DNA of 64,000 bases from Miscanthus floridulus. Taxonomy: Eukaryota > Streptophyta > Magnoliopsida > Poales > Poaceae. Under the pieces are notes generated by a model that was not told where the DNA came from, made no database searches, and saw nothing but the letters and a program-made list of their open reading frames with translations. Shown piece by piece: positions 11,124 to 23,744 of this stretch. The DNA lies in NCBI RefSeq assembly GCF_019320115.1, contig NC_089593.1:8818126-8882125 (forward strand), given 5' to 3'. The position numbers and the translations under genes are program-made. Each line of letters opens with the position of its first letter. Position 1 is the first letter of the stretch.

Positions 11124-12287
11124 GTTCACTGTGTGATGACTATGCTTGTGATGTTTAAGGTTTATTAGGGAATTATTTTGTTGCTACATTTCTGTTCATT
11201 AGGGTCTAGAGCTTAGCAAGTTAATAATGCACTTAATACAGGAGCCGGGGCTTGGTGACATTGATGCTATGGAAGGTTATTTATATGAGTACATACTTTG
11301 TTGCCAGAGTTGTATATCAGTTGATTAAATAAATCCTGGCAATTCAATTGGAATAAGTTTGTGAATTGTGTTTTGCTTAATTTGTGTTCTGTTTGTAAGC
11401 TTGGCTCAACATTTTAGTGGCAGAGGATATGCAGCCAAGGAACTGTGTTGAGCCTGTTCCTGGCCACAAGCAGCACCTTATGTGACGTGTTATTCAATTT
11501 GCATTTATGACAAAAATTAAGTTCCTCTGTGTTTTTAACTCATATGACAATATATTTGACCAAAATGAACCTGGATAATTGATTCCTGCTTTTATGTTTG
11601 TCTATCCTTTTTTTTGCTAGTTATTGTGACTAACATGAGACATGAAAACAGTTCTTGCTTTAGAGATTTTTTCCCTGTTCAAAACATGAGATATTTGCTT
11701 TGATGCAGGCACAGTCAAAGCATGAGGTGATTATGAAAATTGTGAATCTGGAATTTATTACTTGTATTCTGCAGACATAGAGTCTTTTATTTATGTACTA
11801 GTGAATTTGTGCGGTGTGCCGAGAGTTGAGCTCACTTAGTTGCAGCCATGTATCCTATTATGACGTTTCGTGTGGGACACTGTGTACAAAAAACACTATG
11901 TACTTCCGGATGATTCAATAGTGTTCTGTGAGAGAGAATAAACTGAAACAAGCTGAAACAAATCGAGACAAGAACAGCCGAACATGCCCGTCTTATAGTG
12001 ATAATTCGGGCCGGTAGAGTCATCATTTGGTTTTTGTTGAACATATTTTTATCTGCTTCGGTTTTGGTTGGTCTTTGCGCCCATGTGCAGGCGTACGGAT
12101 AGTCTAGTATTATCGTATGGACAAAACTGCCCTTAATATTTCCTCCTCTTCATCTCACTTACAAGTGGGCCTTATTTGTCATCTCCTTCCTCCTGCTCTC
12201 CCCAATCCATCTCCAGGTTGCGGTGAGCGGGGTGGTTGTGACGTCGACACCTGGAGCCTGGAGGATGGCGGCGACGGCGTGGTGAGC
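11124..12287. other. Non-coding stretch after DUF1618 pseudogene
   Basis: AT-rich sequence without coding signal on either strand. Possible 3' exon or UTR remains of the pseudogene cannot be delimited. No recognised repeat. Confidence 0.45.
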
Positions 12288-12418
12288 GGGGCAGAGCTCC
12301 CCGGCGGCGTAGCCAGCCTAGGGGCAAAGCTCCCCGGTGGCGCGGCCAGCTCCGGGGCAGAGCTCCCCAGCGGCGCGACCGGCTCAGGGGCGAGATACCC
12401 GGTGGCGCGGCCAGACCA
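12288..12418. repeat. GC-rich minisatellite, 33-bp unit x 4
   Basis: Four consecutive copies of a 33-bp unit, each beginning GGGGCAGAGCTCCCC or a close variant and ending in a GCGGCCAG-type block. The period is a multiple of three, so several frames stay open through it; those frames are low-complexity and are not called as genes. Confidence 0.85.
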
Positions 12419-13202
12419 GGAGCGCATACACGTACATGCAAAAACAGCTTACACAGATGTGCATAAGTTCATTCTCCTCTCTTCTCACTAATTATTTTTT
12501 CTTTCCCTTTCCATTGATCTAAGGCTCTAAGCCACCAACAATGCTTCTTTACTTGAACTGTTCTAACACAGCTGTTCCTTGGTTTGTGAATAATTTTCAG
12601 TTAAATCATCATGGGAGCAGAAATTGCTTTGCACTTTTCCATGTTTGCTTTCTTGAGCGGATCAATTGCATAACGTCTTTGTGATAATAGAGAATCCCAC
12701 CTTTCTCCTGTCCAAAAAATATTGAAGTCGGTCTAAATCTTTGACAGCATTGTCTACCATCAGTTTTAGGGGCGGCCCACTCCTCATAATTTTGTGTTAA
12801 CACTATGTCACTGGCACTTGGGCAGTAAAACTTAGCATGCGTAACAACGCCAGAACCCAATCAAAACTCCCTGTATGTTCTAATCTGGCAGCTTGTGCTG
12901 CAACCCATAAAAGTTAATCCAGTTAAACAACAGAGAACACGAAACCTATAGCCCTCTTCATCTCTTACAACAGACGAAATAAGCGATGAAAAGTATGTGA
13001 CTGAAAGAGACATATAGCTGTCATACTAGCATAATTCCTCTTCTCTCCAACACACTATCAATCAAATATAATACAAAAACGCCAAGATCGATACACACAA
13101 GACAACATTAAACTAGTGATGTGCCATATGCTACTGATGAGGAGAATATCCAGCGGAGTTTGCTAAGGAAGAGGAGCAAATAAAAGGTTGGCTATAGGGG
13201 CC
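12419..13202. other. Intergenic, upstream of receptor-like kinase
   Basis: No gene recognised. It holds the promoter region of the downstream kinase, but no clear TATA box can be placed. Confidence 0.45.
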
Positions 13203-15864
13203 ATGGCAGAGAGTTCTTTGCACCTCTCTAGCTCGATCGATTTGGTAGCTTCAAAGAGAAGCATGGAGAGAGGGTTGTTTCGGCTGATTCCGGTTTTGGT
13301 GATGGCTGTACTTGGCTGCAAGGCTGATTGTGATTTTGTGGCAGGTACGCTACGGTTCACTTAATTATCGAATACTCTTGAATATATACTCTTTCATGCA
13401 TCAAATAAATGATGTTTTGTAGTTGTGATCAACTGTCCCAAACTTGCACATTGAGTTTGAATGTTTAGAAATGGCACTGAATAGATTTATCTTAAAAGCT
13501 ACTCTCTCCATTCCTGAATAAATCAATTTCTAGAGTTGTTTTAAGTCAGACTTTTTTTTACGTTTGACTGAATTTATAGAAAAGAACATAAATATTTATA
13601 ACACAAAAATGAACATATTATGAAAAAAATTTATGGTATATCTAATGATACTAATTTGGTATTATAAGTTTTGTCGCTTTTTTCTATAAATTGATTTATT
13701 CAGGACTGGAGGAAGTAGTTTTATAAATTTGCTGTATTTTATACATAAGTAAAAGATTGAAGTAGTTGACCTCAGTAACCTCCAAGGGTGTATTAGATTT
13801 GTAGTCACCTTGTTTTTTTAGTATTCCCCATTCCCTTTTATAGGCGAAGTTTAACATGGCACGCCTCTCAAATTACATTTTGATTATTTAGTTATTTTGT
13901 ATCTAATGAAATCTGTCTTAAACTTGCAGATGGTGAATACATCAAGGTCAGACGTAAGTCCAAGGCCTTGTTTTATGCATCCACGCTGCGCACCTCATCA
14001 ACATTCATCGACACTAAAAAGTCTTAACTCTACAATTACGTGTTCACAAATTATATTTCAGGTAGCACATTTGCAGTCCTGATAGTTTTTGCGTTCCTAG
14101 TAGTCGGCATCGCCATCGCGATCACCAAATACCTGAGGAACAAGAAGAAAGCAAACGAAACCACTACAGAATCATCACTAAAATCATCACAAGGCAACTA
14201 CAGAGTACATAAAGGGGAGGTGAACAGCAAGTGGTCAGGCTTGTACAAATTCACCAAGGAGGAGATCGAGAGAGCGATCAACTATGCGAGCATTAGGATC
14301 TACCTCGGCTCCGGTAGCGCAGGGCAGGTGTACCAGGGGGTGCTACCCAGTGGGCAGCTTGTTGCAATCAAGCACATTCACAAGACGGCGATGTCAGGGT
14401 CCTTCATGAGGGAGGTGGACCAGCTGTCCAAGGTGAGGCACCCCAACCTGGTGTGCCTCTTCGGCTACTGTGATGAGGAGGGAGATCAGTACCTGGTGTA
14501 TGAGTACTGTGCCAATGGAAACCTTGCCCAGAGCCTACTCAGTAAGGGAAATGTATATATTCAGCTTTATTTTATTTGAGGCTATCATCTAGTATATAGC
14601 GCTTCTCGATCGGTTCATTCGGAAACAAACTCATACAACAATGTTCTGTTATGTTCTTGATTGGCATGCAGGAAGTGACTCTGTGCTACCATGGGAAACA
14701 AGAGTGAAGATCCTGAGGGATTGTGCTTCTGTCCTTAGGTTTCTTCACACACACCCCGATGGATGTATTGTCCATAGAGATATCAAGGTGAGAATAATGC
14801 TAGTTGAAATTTGCAGGCATAACAACCTGAGGTTGCTTCATTCTGAACCATAACATGCTCTTGCTATTGGAATTGTTGCAGCTCACAAACATCTTGCTGA
14901 CAGAGAACCAGGTGCCAAAGCTGGCTGATTTCGGGCTGGCAAAAATGCTAGAAATGGAGGAGACCAAGGTGTTCACAGATGTGAGGGGAACCATTGGGTA
15001 CATGGATCCCGAGTACATCACACACTCCAAGCTCACTTGTTCCAGTGACATATACAGTTTTGGTGTTGTCGCTCTGCAGCTTCTGTCAGGAAGGAAGGTC
15101 ATAGAACTTGACATTGTTGCACGTGATTCACTTACGAAGAAGGTAAATATATATGATCTTTTATTTCTCAGATGATATATACGCCAAGTGTGTGGAAATG
15201 ATTCTACAACTTCAGAAGCAGCAGCTGTTTTTTTTTCTTCTTCTTTTCATGTTTACCGAGCAAGGCCCGGCTATGTTCATTTGCAGTATTATGATCCCTT
15301 GTATTATCAACAGATTTCCTATTTTTATTAAATATTTGACAATATTAAGTTTTTATTTTTTTATCTGAAGGCCAAGGATGTAGTGAGCGGGAAAAAGCCA
15401 CTGGAGGAATTCATAGATCCACGAGTTAGGGATGATGTTATCATAGAAGATTTCGTGTTAATACTGAAAATCGCAGTCCTTTGTGTTGCGAGTTCAAGTG
15501 TAGGGCGCCCCACCATAAAGGATGTGTTCGAGGAGATGGACAAAGCCTTGAGAAATACAACCATAAAGGTTCAAATTCTGTCATCTATTGCATAGTCTTT
15601 TAAACTGGTCTGTGATACTCTTAACTAATGTAAAACATTTTCTTTTAACCAATCAATTTACAAACTAAAAGAATTTTCTGCTCTAACCTTTAACCACACA
15701 AATCTCACATTACTACCACTGGAGTTACACTGTTGCGCCTACAAAATGCTTGCATTCTAGCTATGATGGATCGTATTAATATTGTCATTTTGCAGACTAA
15801 AGTAAGGAAGGAGATGAATGCAGCAAATTTGATCGGTCAATATGCAAAAGTGTTGGATGTATAG
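13203..15864 (+). CDS. Receptor-like protein kinase with very short ectodomain
   Basis: Seven exons join in frame with GT-AG introns: 13203-13344, 13930-13953, 14062-14541, 14672-14787, 14882-15142, 15371-15568, 15796-15864. From ATG 13203 (GCCATGG context) the product is 429 aa; from the in-frame ATG 13263 it is 409 aa and starts directly with a signal peptide. In the 409-aa numbering: signal peptide 1-20; a roughly 16-residue mature ectodomain; membrane span about 38-57 followed by basic residues; kinase domain from about 110, with glycine loop GSGSAGQV at 118-125, Lys139 (VAIK), HRDIK with Asp232, Asn237, DFG at 250-252 and GTIGYMDPEY. All catalytic residues are present, so it should be an active plasma-membrane Ser/Thr kinase of the plant RLK/Pelle class. 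The ligand is unknown. If the last intron were not spliced, a TAG at 15593-15595 would give an eight-residue alternative tail. Confidence 0.88.
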
Positions 15865-17468
15865 ATCGCGTTATGCCTTCAGGTATTACAACCACCGCGC
15901 GCATGGAAGTTCCAAGGCCATACTTTCGTCACATGGGTAAAAGGTTCTGACGAAGATGCTCCACGGTAAACAGATTTGACAAAGGTGTGGTTGCAGTGTG
16001 GTGAGTGGTGACTGGTGTACCTGCAATACTATTAGTTCTATGATAGCAACTGCCTTGCGCGGTTGCCTGCATGTTGATACTGAAGGCTCTGTATATACAC
16101 TTGTAATTAAATGAAGTGAAGACGAACCTATATATATGTAAACTTCAGTCAAAATTTGGGCTAGGTGGGTGCAAGTTGGCGGGCTAGGCCCAATACCGGC
16201 CCAACATTAAATGGGCCTCAGCTACACACGAATTAGGCTAGTAGCAACATCTGTGGATATGACGAGCAGCCCATCTATGAAAAAAACCCAGAACTAATTC
16301 AGAGATTGCTTGTGCTCACTTGAATTGTGATTATTTGCGAATACCAGTCCCCCTTTTTTTCTCAGAGGAGAATTGCTAACGTATCGTTTATTCATGAGAG
16401 AGAGATCACTCTTTAGTTAGCAACGGCATGTATATGCGGAGAATATGGGGAACAAGTGCCACCATGTCTGTAAAAAAACTAAAATGAACAGCATTATAGT
16501 CCAGGATGATAGATGTATTCAGTGCACATTATGAGAGTTCATTCTTCATTGACGGAAAGCATTCAACCACTACTTGCCTTTGCACTCTTCACCTACCTGA
16601 AGCGTACTTGATTATTCTCTTGCACATGACTCTATATCCCAGACAAGCTCACAAGAACATACATGCAGTCTTGCGAATGTCCGTAGCAGTTGTACTGACT
16701 CTTCTTGGACTTTCAGGAAGTAGGGAACCATGTGGAGCAGCAAGCATTAGGTTAACAGAGCAGAGCAGAGGGGAGACAGGGAAATGGCCCATGGACCTTG
16801 GAAAGGAGGGAAGCCCCTGCGGGCCTTGAATCAGTGGGCTGACCAGGCCCATGAAAGTAATCTCAATGTTTATCGGCCCACAACAACAATCCAGGCATCT
16901 CCATGAATTTCCCTTATTTTAAAAAAAAAGAAAAACAGAAATGACCCACACAATTTCCACTTTTGCAAACGAAATCTGAATGCAGAAACGCCTAGCTCCA
17001 GTCATGCATGCGACTTTTCGCATATATTTGTCTCGTTTCAGCTTGGTTTGGCACAAATAGCAGCCCCCTCCCTGGTCACGCCTCATGCGTTTATTTTATT
17101 TTTATCTTCTGTTGTTTGAACTTTGAATTTTTAGCTTGCTGGTTGGTGAACGTCAAATCTGCTACTAGTACAACCGTAAAAACATGCGTGGTCAAAAACA
17201 GTGCACACAGAGAGAACAACCGTAAACATGCGTGGTCAAAGAAGTAAAATATCAAAATATGTCACAACGGGATTAATGTTTCTCATTCGAAGGGTGCTTT
17301 GCAGCACTCCTCTGTTTTTCACTGGAAAATGGCTTCTCCTACGTAACGTTTGACAGGGCTTCTTCTTGAGGAGCCCTGCCAAACATGCCCTCGGTATCAT
17401 AAATGTTGATGTCTTTTTTCTGTAAACACGATCAAACTTAGACTAATTTGATTGAACAAATTAAATAA
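15865..17468. other. 3' UTR and intergenic
   Basis: The first 280 bases are probably kinase 3' UTR. A small hairpin-like pair (CAGGGCT...AGCCCTG) at 17354-17380 resembles the inner end of a MITE but no partner end was found. Open frames here lack any family signal. Confidence 0.45.
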
Positions 17469-19743
17469 TGAAAGTGCATCTAGCCCTTTAGTGGGTTTTG
17501 GATGATTGAATGACAACGTGATTAAAGGACTAACTCGTTTGCTAAGTGTGGATAGATAATAGGTTATCTCACAGGTACTTAATGAAAGCCAAAATGATGT
17601 GTTGTTGTATAAACAATCTAGTTCAAGCACAAGACAACAATGCAAATGGAATTCATGCAAATGCTTAATTATTGTGGGATATCCATGTACTATGTGAAAG
17701 CAAGCTTGTAAAAATTAATTAATGAGACATAAGGGATTACATATGGATTGGTCTCATATTTGAAGCTTGCTAAATTAAAATGAAAAAGATAACAATACAT
17801 GAATGGATGATTCAACACAAGATGTGACAAGATGGCTTGAGATGGTGAAGATAGCAAGGAAAGGCTTCGAGGTACTAAGCAAGGGTGAAGGGCAAACGAC
17901 GGCTTGACGGCCGAAGAACCTAGCTAGGGTGAAAAAAAAAGTACTTGCATTTAGCTGAGGTACTAATCAAGCTATGATGTTCATGTTTATGTGGATGATC
18001 AAATCACTATTGGAGTGTTTGATGGAAGTGACTTGATATATTTGGGATTATTCAAGTTTGATGAATGGAATCAAGTCACATGCTCAAGATGGCTATGCTC
18101 AAGTGAAAAGATCAATATCAACATGTTAGCACCCTTACTTGATGAAGATTGAAAAAGACGGCATCAATTCAAAATAGATCAACTCAAGTGGTATAAATTC
18201 ATTTTTCCTTTTATCTTGAGTTTAATAGGTATGTCGTACTATTAAGAGAGATGCATCATGTTGGTAGATAATATTTCATAAGTGCTCAAGCCAACCCATG
18301 TGAGTTTTGAGTATTTGAGCGACAAAAGAGCTAACTTTATCTTAGCTGGTCTGGCAATATACCGGACATGTCCGGTATTTGCCCAGCAGCTGTAAAATTA
18401 TTGTTCTCGGGTTGGTTCGTCGGGAGTTCCGACGTAAGTCGAGAGTTCCGACGGTCGGGAGTCCCGGCAAGGGTTGGGAGTTCCGACGTCTCGCACTTTA
18501 ACTGACGAGGGTTCACTGTCCTGGTCATACCGGACGTGTCCGGTATGCCTGACCTGAAGCCAACGGCTATCTTCAAAAGCCTTGAGGGTCAGGAGTTCCG
18601 GCATGCGTCGGAAGTTCCGATACCTCACTAACTTTAACTCAGTTACATGTTTTTCAAATTTGCTAAGGGTCGGGAGTTTCGACGTGAGTTGGGAGTTTCG
18701 ACGGCCAGAAGTCCCGGCATTCATCAGGAGTTCCGACGCCTCACAAACATCACTGTAACTTAGTTACCGTTGGCGCAGTGTAAGTGATATCGAACGTGTC
18801 CGGTATGCGTCCGGTATGACAACGGCTATAAAACAGCTAGTTTTTTAAGGGGGCTATAAATACCCCCAAGCCTCCACCTTTGGAGGCTGCTGATTCTGCT
18901 GACTTACACACACGTTTTTGAGCCTTGCCAACTCTCCCAACCCTCTCTTAGTGAGTGATTGATTAAATTTGCCAAATCAAATTATGGGTTGAGTGCAATT
19001 CAAAAAGAGAGCAATCCAACTACTTAAGCACTTGTGCATATTGTCAATCTCATGATTCGCATTTGTTACTCTTGGACTCTTCGGTCCTAAACGGTTAGGC
19101 GTCACCGGAGAGCACTCGAGAGATTGTGGTGTGCCTCGGAAAGTTTATAACGGTCGATTCCGCCGCCTCGGAATCATCTAGTGGAAGGAGGAAAAGGAGT
19201 TGGAAAAGACTTCGGCTAGAGTGACCTTCGTGGTACCCTCTAGGGCTAACCTTCGTTGGGTCGCCCGCAGCCCCCTCAATAGAGAGTAGGACTCGAACGA
19301 GTCCGAACTTCGGTAAAACAAATATCGTGTCTTAATTTGTATTTCATTCGATATTTGTGTTGCTCTAGCTCTTGTGCAGGTTCTCTATGTATATTGATAT
19401 CTCTAGTAGGTACCTGTAGTTTGGTTTGAAGACAGAAATCGAAAGGAGCAAATTCGGGGCTGTTCTGCAGAAACCGTGCATACCGGACACGTCCGGTATT
19501 AGAGCTCTGTGCTGAAAATATTTATTTTCAGTTCTAACTTTGTGTTGCAGGGTTATAGCTTCTAGATAAATTATTTATACCTTGTACACTGTGTGGCTAA
19601 CTTGTGAGGGGTGGTACTACTCTTTATTTGGAGTTTCTAATTTGGAAACTCCCTTTACTAATTGTTTCCGTATTTAAAGATGTTAATTTTCAGAAACGCC
19701 TATTCACCCCCCTTTAGGTGGAATCCTAGGTCCTTTCAAATAA
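17464..19743 (+). mobile_element. Solo LTR of family X with AATAA target duplication
   Basis: The LTR is 17469-19738 (2,270 bp), starts TGAAAGTGCATC and ends CCTAGGTCCTTTCA, and is flanked by AATAA at 17464-17468 and 19739-19743. TATA box CTATAAATAC is at 18854-18863. Upstream of it lie 20-bp palindromes at 18359-18378 and 18527-18546 and many GAGTTCCGACG-type repeats (18420-18740). The 3' 457 bp recurs twice downstream (22120-22598 and 24980-25438). Confidence 0.93.
18359..18378. repeat. Perfect 20-bp palindrome in X LTR
   Basis: ATACCGGACATGTCCGGTAT equals its own reverse complement. Near-identical copies (with central ACGTGT or ACACGT) are at 18527-18546, 19480-19499, 22318-22337, 22340-22359, 25178-25197 (perfect), 25973-25992 and 25995-26014. 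Confidence 0.97.
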
Positions 19744-19889
19744 AAATGCCTATATTTTGGGATGAAAAGAGTAGTCAGTACATATGTACACATATTTCCT
19801 TCGGTTCTCTGAGAGAGATCGTTCGTTGCTAAAAGAATCTTTGCAAGTTGAGATTTTTTCCCCTAGAAAAATCAAAAGCTGAGATTGAT
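19739..19889. other. Host spacer between element X and element Y (copied downstream)
   Basis: 151 bp of sequence belonging to neither element. It begins with the X target duplication AATAA and ends with the Y target duplication ATTGA (19885-19889). An almost identical 150-bp copy is at 22599-22748, which proves that the downstream unit is a genomic duplication and not a fresh insertion. Confidence 0.9.
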
Positions 19890-20884
19890 GTTAGGAATTT
19901 AGGTATTTTCATTATCAGTTTAATCTAGAAATATAACATCAGTAGGTTTATGACAGCATATATGTGCATGTGTATATTTCTTATGAACGCTACAGCATGC
20001 ATAGATGACATACTGATTTATACAGTAAGAATACAAAATACAGTAATCACAGAGATTAGACTGTACCCAGCGGAGGGTCCCATGCCGAGGGCATCGGAGG
20101 CTCCATTCGCACTAGTCGACATAGTGCGTTGCTTAAAGTCACGGACCACAGTCGATGCAGGAAGATGTTCGCAGTGCAGTCCTATGAACGGATCACCCGG
20201 AAGAAGACACCTTGACGTTCTAGGGAGTGGACGGATCCAAGAGCGATCTCCAAGAAGAAAATGGACGAGCAGTCATGGATCGCTCCCCAAAAACCTAATC
20301 GCTGCTCACCCCGTGCAGGATTCTCAGGCGAACGAGGCTTTCGAAGGCACCTGCTCTCCCGCTCCTCTATGCGCGTAGAGGTACGAAACGGGGAAATCAG
20401 AAGGCTGCTAATCTGTGGTTCTCTCGGGAGTGGTTGCAGAAGATGGGGTCTGGATTGACAGAAGACAAGATATATGGCTGCTGACGACGAAGAGAAGACG
20501 AAGGCAGCGAAGAATCCTAAGAGACGGAAAGCGGAAGCAGAAGGGACAGTAACTGACGCAGTCAATTCACCTCCACCATCAAGGAGCAAAACTCCAGTGA
20601 TAATGTAGATTTAAGTGGCAAAAGACTAGCCACGTCCGCCTACCACGCCACGCCACGCCCATGACCACGGCCCGGTCGGCGGCAGCGCGTGCGCGCGTGT
20701 GGCACACCTTTATCTTTTTCTCAGCTTCTCAATTTAGATAAATAATTTCCAACCATATAAGCTGAGTCAGCGTTCAGTCAAAATCCCGTATGGTATTAAA
20801 CCATACAACACTTAATGTTACGCACCATAAAGTTTTATTTAATTGTTAAATATTATATGGACCAAGCCCATATTATATCCAATA
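19890..20884 (-). repeat. Y 3' LTR, copy A (995 bp)
   Basis: Runs TGTTAGGAAT...ATCCAATA on the plus strand. It is followed at 20885 by ATCCCCACCAAACTC, whose complement is the polypurine tract that primes plus-strand DNA synthesis, which identifies this as the 3' LTR. Open frames inside it are LTR leader sequence repeated in each copy, not genes. Confidence 0.92.
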
Positions 20885-22119
20885 ATCCCCACCAAACTCT
20901 AGGGTTTGTAACAAAGTAGTCTTAAAACCACATTTCTTTTATATACCAGTGTTTCGATGGAGACTGTTAAGTTGAACATCGATCTAGAACAATAGTTTCA
21001 CTCAGTCACAACTGAATAATGGACTAAGTCTTGAATTGACAGTTTTGTGTGAGGTGAATGTCACTAAAGTCCTTAGCTGATACTAGACAGCAAAAGACAT
21101 CCCCTCTATTTGAAGCATATAAGTCATACTTCAGTGCCTTTCATGAGTATTTAGAGATCACCCAAATCTCATAGACTGTGACCAACAGTCTGACTCATAT
21201 AGGTGTGTTCCTCAAAAGATATTCTGTAGGACAACATCTTTGCTTTGACAAGCCACTTGGAACACATTAAGGTAAAAGTCAGCCTGCCTTACAAAAAGGA
21301 AAGATATGCATCAGAAATGAGTCTTACTAAGGATTTTTCCTCATAATTTACTACTAGCTTGTTTCACCGTCCTACTTCACGGGATCTCCGATCACATAGA
21401 ACATGTTACCACTATAGTAAATTTCAAGTGGGTCTCAAATCCATCTCTCTCGATGCACTTTCTATCACATTACGTGACAGGTCCTTCGTGAATTGATCTG
21501 CTAGATTGTTAGACGCGTGGACATAGTACAACGCTATTACTCCAGAGTTTCTTAATTTTCTAACAGATTTTAGTCGTCTCTTAACATGTCTTGTGGACTT
21601 CATATTATCCTTAGAACTGTTAACCTTCGTAATCATAGTCTGGTTATCATAGTTCATAGAAATAGTCGGTATGGGTTTTTCAACAACCGGTAAATCCATA
21701 AGGAGATCACGAAGCCACTCAGCCTCAGATCCAGTAGTGTCTAATGCTATGAGTTCTGCTTTTATTGTAGACTTCGTTAAGATAGTCTGCTTGCAAGACT
21801 TCTAGGAGACAGCACCATCTCTAAGCGAAAACACATATCCACTTGTGGCATAAAGCTCATCGGCATCAGAAATCCAGTTGGCATCACAATAGCCTTTCAG
21901 CACTTTTGGATGTCCAGTATAACAAATACCATAGTCCATGGTCCCTTTTAGGTAGCTCATTACTCTCTCAAGAGCACGCCAGTGATCATCTCTCGGGTTT
22001 GACACAAACCGGCTCAGCTTGCACACAACAAATGAGATGTCAGGCCTTGTTGCACTAGCAAGATACATGAGCTTGCACACGACAAATGAGATGTCAGGCC
22101 TTGTTACACACAACAAACG
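20885..22119 (-). pseudogene. Y RNase H end, copy A (truncated)
   Basis: Frames at 21424-21699 and 21802-22173 encode the Ty1/copia RNase H (CDANWISDADELYATSGY, then an EAEWLRDLL block and NLADQFTK), separated by TGG-to-TAG (W to stop) in the SWKSCKQ motif. At the right end an in-frame 54-bp duplication repeats MYLASATRPDISFVVCKL. The sequence then jumps at 22119/22120 into X LTR sequence. Confidence 0.85.
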
Positions 22120-22598
22120 GAGAGTAGGACTCGAACGAGTCCGAACTTTGGTAAAACAAATATCGTGTCTCAATTTGCATTTTATTCGATATTTGTGTTG
22201 CTCTAGCTCTTGTGCAGGTTCTCTGTATATATTGATATCTCTAGTAGATACCTGCAGTTTGGTTTAAAGATAGAAATCGAAAGGAGCAAGTTTGGGGCTG
22301 TTCTGCAGAAACCATGCATACCGGACACGTCCGGTATTCATACCGGACACGTCCGGTATTAGAGCTCTGTGCTGAAAATATTTATTTTTAGTTCTAACTT
22401 TGCGTTGCAGGGTTATAGCTTCTAGATACATTATTTATACCTTGTATACTATGTGACTAACTTGTGAGGGGTGGTACTACTCTTTATTTGGAGTTTCCAA
22501 TTTGGAAACTTCCTTTACTAATTGTTTCCGTATTTAAAGGTGTTAATTTTCAGAAACGCCTATTCACCCCCCTCTAGGCGGCATCCTAGGTCCTTTCA
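22120..22598 (+). repeat. X LTR 3' fragment, copy B
   Basis: Matches 19282-19738 and starts at the same GAGAGTAGGACTCG point as copy C. It contains two adjacent copies of the 20-bp palindrome, a local 22-bp duplication absent from the other copies. It is followed by the copied host spacer 22599-22748. Confidence 0.93.
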
Positions 22599-22748
22599 AA
22601 TAAAAATGCCTATATTTTGGAATGAAAAGAGTAGTCAGTACATATGTACACATATTTCCTTCGGTTCTCTGCGAGAGATCGTTCGTTGCTAAAAGAATCT
22701 TTGCAAGTTGAGATTTTTTCCCCTAGAAAAATCGAAAGCTGAGATTGA

Positions 22749-23744
22749 TGTTAGGAATTTAGGCATTTTCATTATCAGTTTAATCTAGAAATATAACATC
22801 AGTAGGTTTGTGATAGCATATATGTGCATGTGTATATTTCTTATGAACGCTACAGCATGCATAGATGACATACTGATTGATACAGTAAGAATATAAAATA
22901 CAGTAATCACAGAGATTAGACTGTACCCAGCGGAGGGTTCCATGCCGAGAGCATCGGAGGCTCCATTCGCACTAGTCAACATAGTGCGTTGCTCAAAGTC
23001 ATGGACCACAGTCGATGCAGGAAGATGTTCGCAGTGTAGTCCCACGAACGGATCACCTGGAAGAAGACGCCTTGACGTTCTAGGGAGTGGACAGATCCAA
23101 GAGCGATCTCCAAGAAGAAAATGGACGAGCAGTCGTGGATCGCTCCCCAAAAACCTAATCGCTGCTCACCCCGTGTAGGATTCTTAGGCGGACAAGAGTT
23201 TCGGAGGCACCTGCTCTCCCGCTCCTCTGTGCGCGTAGAGGTACGAAACGGGGAAATCAGAAGGCTGTTGATCTGTGGTTCTCTCGGGAGTGGTTGTAGA
23301 AGATGAGGTCTGGACTGATGGAAGACAGGATATATGGCTGCTGACGGCGAAGAGAAGATGAAGGCAGCGGAGAATCCTAGGAGATGGGAAGCGGAAGCAG
23401 AAGGGACAGTAACTGACGCAGTCAATTCGCCTCCACCATCAAGGAGCAAAACTCCAGTGATAATGTAGATTTAAGTGGCAAAAGACTGGCCACGCCTACC
23501 TACCACGCCACGCCACGCCCACACCCACGGCCTGGCCGACAGCGGCGCGCGCGTGCGTATGGCACACCTTTATCCTTTTCTTAGCTTCTCAATTTAGATG
23601 AATAATTTCCAACCATATAAGCTGAGTCAGCGTTCAGTCAAAATCCCGTATGGTATTAAACCATACAACACTTAATGTTACGCACCATAAAGTTTTATTT
23701 AATTGTTAAATATTATATGGACCAAGCCCATATTATATCCAACA
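22749..23744 (-). repeat. Y 3' LTR, copy B (996 bp)
   Basis: A full copy, preceded by ATTGA (22744-22748) inside the duplicated spacer and followed by the polypurine complement at 23745. It differs from copy A by scattered substitutions. Confidence 0.92.

Noticed and set aside
12288..12418. 33-bp regular repeats resembling a CRISPR array
   Set aside because: Units are directly adjacent without spacers, and the genome is a plant's.
12117..12491. 124-codon frame and overlapping minus frames over the 12.3-kb region
   Set aside because: The frame is produced by a 33-bp GC minisatellite whose period is a multiple of three; frames are open on both strands with low-complexity Gly/Ala or Arg/Pro composition.
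20182..20589. Frame of 135 codons repeated at 22976-23449 and 32699-33025
   Set aside because: It lies entirely within the Y LTR copies, antisense open frames vary between copies, and no family is recognisable.
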